From positions 1 to 64,000 of the forward strand of contig NZ_FNIV01000007.1 of assembly GCF_900104135.1 (NCBI RefSeq): a stretch of DNA of 64,000 bases. The letters are read 5' to 3'. Below are positions 59,788 to 64,000 of the stretch, piece by piece. Under the pieces are notes generated by a model. That model had not been told where the DNA came from. It worked only from the letters and a program-made list of their open reading frames with translations, and made no database searches. Every line of letters begins with the position of its first letter. The first letter of the stretch is position 1. This DNA comes from Halomonas shengliensis. Lineage in GTDB: Bacteria > Pseudomonadota > Gammaproteobacteria > Pseudomonadales > Halomonadaceae. Both the position numbers and the translations under genes were made by a program.

Positions 59788-60840
59788 ATGCAGCTCACCC
59801 AACTCACCGGCAGCCGGCGCGAGATCGGCGTGGGGCACGGCCGTGCCCATGCCGGGCTGATTCGCTCGAGCATCGCCGTCTACGACCGCCTCTTCCAGGA
59901 CTTCGTCGGCCTCGACTGGGGCCAGGCGAGGCAGGAAGCGCAGCGCTTCGGCGCCATGATCGAGGCGCGCTTCCCCGCCATCCTCGAGGAGATGGCGGGC
60001 ATCGCCGAGGGCGCCGGGGTCGACACCGCCGATATCCTCACCCTCAACTGTCGCAGCGAGATCTCGCTGACCCAGGCCAGCGGGGGCTGCTCCGCCTTCG
60101 CCCTGGCCCGGGAAGGCCACCAGTGGCTGGCGCAGAACTGGGACTGGCGCGCCGACCAGCTCGACAACGTGGTGGCGCTGCGCATCGAGGGCGACGACGC
60201 CCCGCCGCTGGTGAGCATCGGCGAGGCGGGCATGGTGGCCAAGATCGGCATGAACGCCCACGGCATCGGCGTCTGCCTCAACGCCATCCGCTCGCGAACC
60301 TGCGGCGAGGGACTGCCGATCCACGTCGCGCTGCGCAGGATCCTCGAGAGCCCCGACATGGCCGGCGCCCTGGCGGTGGCGGAGCAGGACCGCGTCTGCT
60401 CTCCGGCGCACTTCCTGGTGGCCGGCGCCGGCGGCGAGGCGCTGGGGCTGGAGGTGCACCCGGGCGAGCCCGGCCGGCTGCCGCCCCGGGGCGGCGTGGT
60501 CACCCATACCAACCACCTCTGCGCACGGGAGGTGACCTGCCGGGTGGAGGACTTCCCGCGCGTCGACTCCCGCCCACGCCTGGCCCGGCTGGACGCCCTG
60601 CTGGACGAGCTGCCGGACGATGTTGCGGTGAACGAGGGACGCCTGTTCGAGATCCTCGCCGACCACCACGGCCATCCGCTGTCGATCTGCCGCCACTTCA
60701 ACCCCGACCAGCCGGCGGAGGAGCGCATGGAGACGCTGTTCGGGGTGGTGATGGACCTCGACGCCCGCCGCCTGATCCTGCGCCACGGCAAACCCTGCGA
60801 AAGCAAGACGAGCCTCGAGGTGACGCTGCCGGCGGCCTGA
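59788..60840 (+). CDS. C45-family Ntn hydrolase (acyl-CoA:6-APA acyltransferase-like)
   Basis: This 350-residue protein resembles peptidase family C45, typified by the isopenicillin N acyltransferase of Penicillium. Such proteins self-cleave so that a cysteine becomes the N-terminal nucleophile. Here the conserved GGCSAFALA puts that residue at Cys101, and WLAQNWDWRADQLDNVVAL and GMVAKIGMNAHGIGVCLNAIRS are matching core strands. HTNHLCA is the typical later site. Bacterial members are thought to hydrolyse amides such as N-acyl amino acids, but substrates are mostly unknown. GGAGG precedes the ATG. No signal peptide is visible. Confidence 0.83.
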   Translation: MQLTQLTGSRREIGVGHGRAHAGLIRSSIAVYDRLFQDFVGLDWGQARQEAQRFGAMIEARFPAILEEMAGIAEGAGVDTADILTLNCRSEISLTQASGGCSAFALAREGHQWLAQNWDWRADQLDNVVALRIEGDDAPPLVSIGEAGMVAKIGMNAHGIGVCLNAIRSRTCGEGLPIHVALRRILESPDMAGALAVAEQDRVCSPAHFLVAGAGGEALGLEVHPGEPGRLPPRGGVVTHTNHLCAREVTCRVEDFPRVDSRPRLARLDALLDELPDDVAVNEGRLFEILADHHGHPLSICRHFNPDQPAEERMETLFGVVMDLDARRLILRHGKPCESKTSLEVTLPAA

Positions 60841-60884
60841 CGCAGGAAAGTCTGACGCAGAGCAAAAAAGACTCAGGCGCAAAT

Positions 60885-60903
60885 AACAATGCTTGTCATT
60901 ATC
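60885..60903. promoter_or_regulatory. Fur box 1
   Basis: Read on the minus strand GATAATGACAAGCATTGTT matches the 19-bp Fur consensus GATAATGATAATCATTATC at 15 positions. It covers TTGTCA (60893-60898), the likely -35 of the downstream gene, whose -10 would be TAAGGT (60916-60921) at 17-bp spacing. Iron-replete repression is expected. Confidence 0.75.
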
Positions 60904-60928
60904 CTGGATGACGACTAAGGTTATCGCT

Positions 60929-60947
60929 GACAACGATTCTCATCGAC
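60929..60947. promoter_or_regulatory. Fur box 2 (weaker)
   Basis: GACAACGATTCTCATCGAC matches the Fur consensus at 12 of 19 positions and includes the common AACGATTCTCAT core. It lies just downstream of the likely -10 element and 15 nt before the ATG, so two Fur dimers could bracket the promoter. Confidence 0.55.
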
Positions 60948-60961
60948 AGCGAGGACACCCC

Positions 60962-61336
60962 ATGAAGAAGCTGCTGTTCACCGCCCTGTGCTTCGGCCTG
61001 CTGGGCACCGCCGCCAATGCCGACGAGCAGGAGCGCGCCGACCACTTCGAGGGCGAGAGCGCCGAGACCCTGGAGCAGGCGGTCACCCACTTCACCGAGA
61101 CCAACCGCCGGCTGGCCGAGCTGCTGGCCCAGGACGAGCTCAGCAACGCCGACCTCGGCACCATCCACGAGCTCACCTACACCCTCGAGAACGCCCTGGC
61201 CAGGATCGACGAGGAACTCGACACCATGGCCGTGGACCTCGAGGAGGTGCACCTCGGCTCCGAGACCCTGGAACAGGAGCGCGTGCGTACCCACGGCGCC
61301 GCCTACCTCGAGGCCGCCCAGACCCTGGCCGAGTAG
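60962..61336 (+). CDS. DUF6746-type small exported protein, probably iron-regulated
   Basis: This 124-residue protein has a signal peptide (MKKLLFTALCFGLLGTAANA) and a mature all-helical, acidic domain (DHFEGESAETLEQAVTHFTETNRRLAELLAQDELSNADLGTIHELTYTLENALARI). That stretch fits what I recall of DUF6746 proteins of Halomonas and Marinobacter, whose function is unknown. The mature part lacks cysteines; an iron or heme role would have to use His, Asp and Glu. Two Fur-like boxes cover its promoter, suggesting expression under iron limitation. It is a single gene ending before a long hairpin. Confidence 0.78.
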   Translation: MKKLLFTALCFGLLGTAANADEQERADHFEGESAETLEQAVTHFTETNRRLAELLAQDELSNADLGTIHELTYTLENALARIDEELDTMAVDLEEVHLGSETLEQERVRTHGAAYLEAAQTLAE

Positions 61337-61362
61337 CGCGATCGCCACCCTCCCCCGAACGC

Positions 61363-61399
61363 ACGACGGGCGAGCCATCCGCGATGGCTCGCCCGTCGT
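61363..61399. terminator. 16-bp perfect hairpin between convergent genes
   Basis: A 16-bp perfect stem (61363-61378 with 61384-61399) has the loop CCGCG. It separates the DUF6746 gene and the convergent DUF4202 gene and lacks a T-run, like the hairpin at 19557-19594. Confidence 0.7.
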
Positions 61400-61423
61400 C
61401 ATGTCTGGCCTGGTGCTGCGGGG

Positions 61424-62041
61424 CTAGCCCGCCAATGCCTCCTCCACCAGGGCCCGCGCTTCGCCGCTCATCGGCAGCCCCAGCGCCAGCTCGTGGGCCC
61501 GCGGCGACATCTTCTTCCAGGTCTTCTGCACGATGCGGATCAGGTGGTCGTGGTCGATCTGGCGAGAGAAATCGGCGAAGTAGTTCTCCAGGAACACCAG
61601 GCAGGCGCAATCCTCCACCGCCTGGGCGCCGGCATCGCGCCCCAACCCCTGCTTGCGGATCATCCGCGCCACCGCCTCGGCCTCCTCCTCGCCATAGCCC
61701 GCCTCGCGCATCAGCCGTGCGGTGGTCTCGCCGGCGCGCTGGCCCTGGTCACGACGCCAGGTCAGGTAGCCCACCCGGCCCTCGGGATAGTCGCCGCGCG
61801 GCACCGTCCAGCGCTGCAGGTGCTGGCCGCGCACCGCCAGCCGCATCCGCTCATCGGGGGACGCATGCAGCCGCTCCAGCCAGGCGCTCATCCGCCCGGC
61901 ATGCCACAGCTCCTGGGGCAGGCGCTCACCCGCCACCTCGACCCGGCGGGGGTCCTCGGCGTGCAGCGCATCCAGGGCGGCCATCACCCGGTCGAAGGGG
62001 GAGGCATCGGTGGGCAGGTCGGCAGGCTGATCGGCAGACAT
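61424..62041 (-). CDS. DUF4202-family protein
   Basis: This 205-residue protein matches the DUF4202 pattern: FDRVMAALDALHAEDPRRVEVAGERLPQELWHAGRMSAWLERL, AVRGQHLQRWTVPRGDYPEGRVGYLTWRRDQGQRAGE, and a C-terminal DCACLVFLENYFADFS followed by IVQKTWKKMSPRAHELAL. The family is soluble, helical and of unknown function; the conserved His and Asp residues suggest a metal-dependent enzyme. The ATG at 62041 is preferred over the open frame start 16 codons earlier because the family begins here. In many bacteria the gene lies near sulfur or nitrogen assimilation genes; no such neighbour is seen here. Confidence 0.82.
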   Translation of the reverse strand: MSADQPADLPTDASPFDRVMAALDALHAEDPRRVEVAGERLPQELWHAGRMSAWLERLHASPDERMRLAVRGQHLQRWTVPRGDYPEGRVGYLTWRRDQGQRAGETTARLMREAGYGEEEAEAVARMIRKQGLGRDAGAQAVEDCACLVFLENYFADFSRQIDHDHLIRIVQKTWKKMSPRAHELALGLPMSGEARALVEEALAG

Positions 62042-62100
62042 GGGCAGGCTCCTTGCGGGGGCGGGTTCCAGGCCCCTCAGCATACCCATGCCGCGGAGAT

Positions 62101-62124
62101 AAAAAAGGTCCCCCGAAGGGGACC
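62101..62124 (-). terminator. intrinsic terminator on the minus strand upstream of DUF4202
   Basis: On the minus strand GGTCCCC-TTCG-GGGGACC (62124-62107) is a 7-bp stem with the stable TTCG loop, followed by six T residues (62106-62101). The nearest upstream minus-strand gene ends 300 nt away at 62427. The terminator therefore ends either a long 3' UTR or a separate short transcript. Confidence 0.9.
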
Positions 62125-62426
62125 AGGAGGAGCACGCCAGCTCACTTGGGAATCGCCACCGTCGGCGGCGACTCTGCCCAATGTATTGCGATTAGCGGGC
62201 CACTCCCGAAATAGCCATTTGATAACAGTGAATTAACGAGAATATTGCGACAGCGGCCAGGGCCAGCCGTCGGCAGAATGCCTCGTCGCTGCACCGCAGC
62301 AGGGCGACGACAGGGCCGCCTGCGCCATGATGGCGCCCGGCAGAGCCGACCAGCCAGGCAGAAGCCCCTCGGCCATCGCGTCGCCGGGCCGGGATCTCCG
62401 CCTGGGAGGCACCAGGCCGACAGGGG
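62125..62426 (-). other. gene-free, AT-richer segment ending in a terminator
   Basis: This 302-nt stretch between a cytochrome c'-like gene and a minus-strand terminator has no convincing gene. Bases 62165-62255 are markedly richer in A and T than the rest of the window. On the minus strand one open frame ends with TAA near 62233. Another runs through the AT-rich part to a TGA at 62142-62144, encoding LSNGYFGSGPLIAIHWAES and then PPTVAIPK, without a credible start. It may be the remnant of a displaced gene or mobile element tail, or encode a small RNA. Confidence 0.5.
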
Positions 62427-62990
62427 TCAATCGCCCTGACCGCTCTCCTGCTCGGCAGGCGCTCTGCCCCAGCCCGCCGGTATCTCGGCGTCCTGCAGCC
62501 CCTCGAAGCGATCGGTCACGTAGGCGCTGTGACAAGCCACGCAGGATTCGGTCATCTGCGCGTACAACGCCACCTGCCGCGCGGTGTCCCGGGACTGGCC
62601 TGCCTCGGCCAGGGACGCCGAAAGCTCGTGCAGGTAGCCATCCATCTGCAGGAACTCCGGCGGCACGGCGGCCTTCAGGTCCTGACGGTCTTCATCGGTC
62701 AGCGACTGTGCCAGGATGAAGCTGTCGTGAATCGCCTGTCCCTTCTCGGCCACCACGGCGTGGCGCCCCTGGATGATGGCGCTGTAGATCTCGTGCATGG
62801 CCAACTCGATCTGGATCATCTCCTTCTTCAGCAGCCCCTGCAGCTTGGGAGTCAGGTCAGGCCTGACGGGCTCCGCCGCAAGGCTCGCGGCGCTCAACCC
62901 AAGTCCTAACACCGTGCCGGCAGCGATGACCGCGGTCCGGCTGCGATGGCAAGCGCGGTCGAGCGGGCGTTTCGACGTGACGTAGCACAT
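62427..62990 (-). CDS. cytochrome c'-like monoheme protein
   Basis: This 187-residue exported protein has an N-terminal basic region and hydrophobic stretch (about 18-40, TAVIAAGTVLGLGLSAASLAA). A helical domain follows and ends with the single heme site CVACHS (Cys150, Cys153, His154). A C-terminal heme motif after a four-helix domain is the layout of cytochrome c' proteins, which bind gases such as NO or take part in electron transfer. The ATG follows AGGAGG. No oxidase or denitrification genes are adjacent. Heme attachment would need the Ccm system encoded elsewhere. Confidence 0.8.
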   Translation of the reverse strand: MCYVTSKRPLDRACHRSRTAVIAAGTVLGLGLSAASLAAEPVRPDLTPKLQGLLKKEMIQIELAMHEIYSAIIQGRHAVVAEKGQAIHDSFILAQSLTDEDRQDLKAAVPPEFLQMDGYLHELSASLAEAGQSRDTARQVALYAQMTESCVACHSAYVTDRFEGLQDAEIPAGWGRAPAEQESGQGD

Positions 62991-63105
62991 GGTCAGCCTC
63001 CTGGGATCGGATAATCATGGATTGACGATGCTCCTTCCTGCCAGGGTAGCCGTTGCCACGGGGGAGTGAGTTGAGTCAGGTCACATCACCCTGGAAGTGC
63101 TGGCA

Positions 63106-64000
63106 TCAGCCGCCACACAGCAGGCCGCTGCCGCGGATCGCCGCCAGGCGCCCTTCGCCGATGCCAGAGATCCGCGTCAGCTCCCCCGGCGAGCGCCACG
63201 GCCGGCCGGAGACGATCGCCTCGGCACGGGCCGGCCCCACATGGGGTAGCTCGGCCAGGCGCTCGAGGCCGCTGGCGTTGAGGTCGATGCAGCTCGGCCC
63301 GCCCTGGCTCGCCATCAGCGCGCCCCCGTCGGCGGCGCGGGGCGCCAGGCTCGCCCCGTTCAGCGCCACGTAGACCGGCACATGGTCCGAGACCCGGTCG
63401 CGCGCCTCCTGGTGGGCCAGCGGCAGCAGCGTCGGGAAGCGCAGCACGCCCCGCTCGTTCGGGGCGAGGCGCTCGGCGTCGTACCAGAGGTTGTCGTAGA
63501 GGTTGGCGTAGCGGCCGGCGGTGGTCGCCAGGGTGGAGGCGCCCTCGGTCACCGCCGGCACCGCCCCCTGCTCACGCAGGGGTGCCCAGCCGGCATGGTC
63601 CGGCGCCAGGTTGAAGTCGCCCATCAACAGGCGCGGGGTATCGGCATGCGCCTCGCCCAGCCACCGCCAGTAGTCGGCCAGCGCCGCGATCTCCGGCAGC
63701 CGGTCGCTCACGCTGTCGCCGTAGACCACATGCACCGTGGCCGCGGTGAACCGGTCACCGGTCTCCACATCGCGGAAGCGTGCCGAGTAGGGCTCACGCG
63801 AGAAGACATCGCCGTGGTCGATGAACACCACCGCGCCATCCTCGTAGGCCACCTCGCTCTCGCGCCACAGGAAGCCGTAGTGCTCCTCGTAGGAGCTGCG
63901 ACCCAGCGCATGGCTGGCCATGGAGGACCACGCCTCGCCGGAGAGCGCCTCGAGCTCTCCTTCCAGCGCCGCGAGCGCCGCCGGGTCCATCAGCTCCTGG
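63106..64000 (-). CDS. endonuclease/exonuclease/phosphatase-family protein with C-terminal helix-hairpin-helix (5' part outside window)
   Basis: The visible 298 codons are the C-terminal part of an EEP-fold nuclease/phosphatase. RLLMGDFNLAPDHAGW (the GDFN motif) and DRVSDHVPVYVAL (SDHxP motif) are the catalytic signatures. From about residue 235 of the visible part a ComEA-type helix-hairpin-helix DNA-binding domain follows (IDLNASGLERLAELPHVGPARAEAIVSGRPWRSPGELTRISGIGEGRLAAI). The reading frame is open through the window edge (QEL before MDPAAL), and the N-terminal EEP strands are missing, so the start lies to the right. It is the last gene of the window. A secreted DNase role is possible but needs the missing N-terminus. 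Confidence 0.85.
   Translation of the reverse strand, partial: QELMDPAALAALEGELEALSGEAWSSMASHALGRSSYEEHYGFLWRESEVAYEDGAVVFIDHGDVFSREPYSARFRDVETGDRFTAATVHVVYGDSVSDRLPEIAALADYWRWLGEAHADTPRLLMGDFNLAPDHAGWAPLREQGAVPAVTEGASTLATTAGRYANLYDNLWYDAERLAPNERGVLRFPTLLPLAHQEARDRVSDHVPVYVALNGASLAPRAADGGALMASQGGPSCIDLNASGLERLAELPHVGPARAEAIVSGRPWRSPGELTRISGIGEGRLAAIRGSGLLCGG

Overview
The window is a chromosomal segment of a high-GC gammaproteobacterium. The gene set and order point to the family Halomonadaceae (Halomonas-like): prlC-yheV, glnA/DUF4124/ntrBC, two SNF-family Na+ symporters, a fused TAXI-TRAP transporter and a lactate dehydrogenase cluster. This assignment is inferred from gene content; only 12 nt of 16S rRNA are visible. 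Coding density is high and nearly all codons end in G or C. I see no prophage, complete insertion sequence, CRISPR array or tRNA gene.

Layout, left to right. 1-649: the left edge is the 5' end of a 16S rRNA gene read leftward, with its leader (boxA) and tandem promoters. 650-9062: L- and D-lactate dehydrogenases (lldD, dld) diverge from lldR, which overlaps a DctB/DctD-type sensor kinase and sigma-54 activator. 9038-15930: a YdjM-like membrane protein behind a LexA-like box, a gamma-carbonic anhydrase, an SNF transporter, prlC-yheV and a Na/Pi cotransporter. 16088-19516: a TAXI-TRAP transporter behind a sigma-54 promoter. 19619-26098: the S-adenosylmethionine cycle (metF, ahcY, metK) with ligB inside. 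26364-33099: carbon metabolism (tkt, epd, pgk, fba) with lrgAB between. 33263-37662: HAD phosphatase, YciH, sirtuin, NERD-domain protein, dGTPase. 37719-42864: nitrogen control (ntrC, ntrB, DUF4124, glnA), with sigma-54 promoters and NtrC sites at both ntrB and glnA. 43162-46141: a glycosyltransferase-like orphan, typA and a small hypothetical.

46269-57301 is the most accessory-looking part. A branched-chain amino acid type ABC transporter is split: ATPases and permeases (livGFHM) at 47780-51591, and a matching binding protein on the other strand at 56081-57301. Between them is a self-contained catabolic module: a GntR regulator, an M20 amidohydrolase/carbamoylase, a DUF1028 protein and a YfcC-type transporter, with an 18-bp perfect palindrome over the module promoter. 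The right end has a secreted dienelactone hydrolase, a dicarboxylate/amino acid symporter, a C45-type Ntn hydrolase, an iron-regulated (Fur-box) DUF6746 protein, DUF4202, a cytochrome c'-like protein and the 3' part of an endonuclease/phosphatase-HhH gene running off the right edge.

Regulatory logic is the strongest non-coding content: three sigma-54 promoters, two NtrC sites, two LldR-type operators, two Fur boxes and many clean terminators. No unmistakably new defence or mobile system is visible. The best candidate for undescribed biology is the GntR/M20/DUF1028/YfcC module. Next come the lldR-dctBD coupling, an in-frame open stretch beyond the DUF4124 stop, and an AT-richer terminated segment at 62125-62426.
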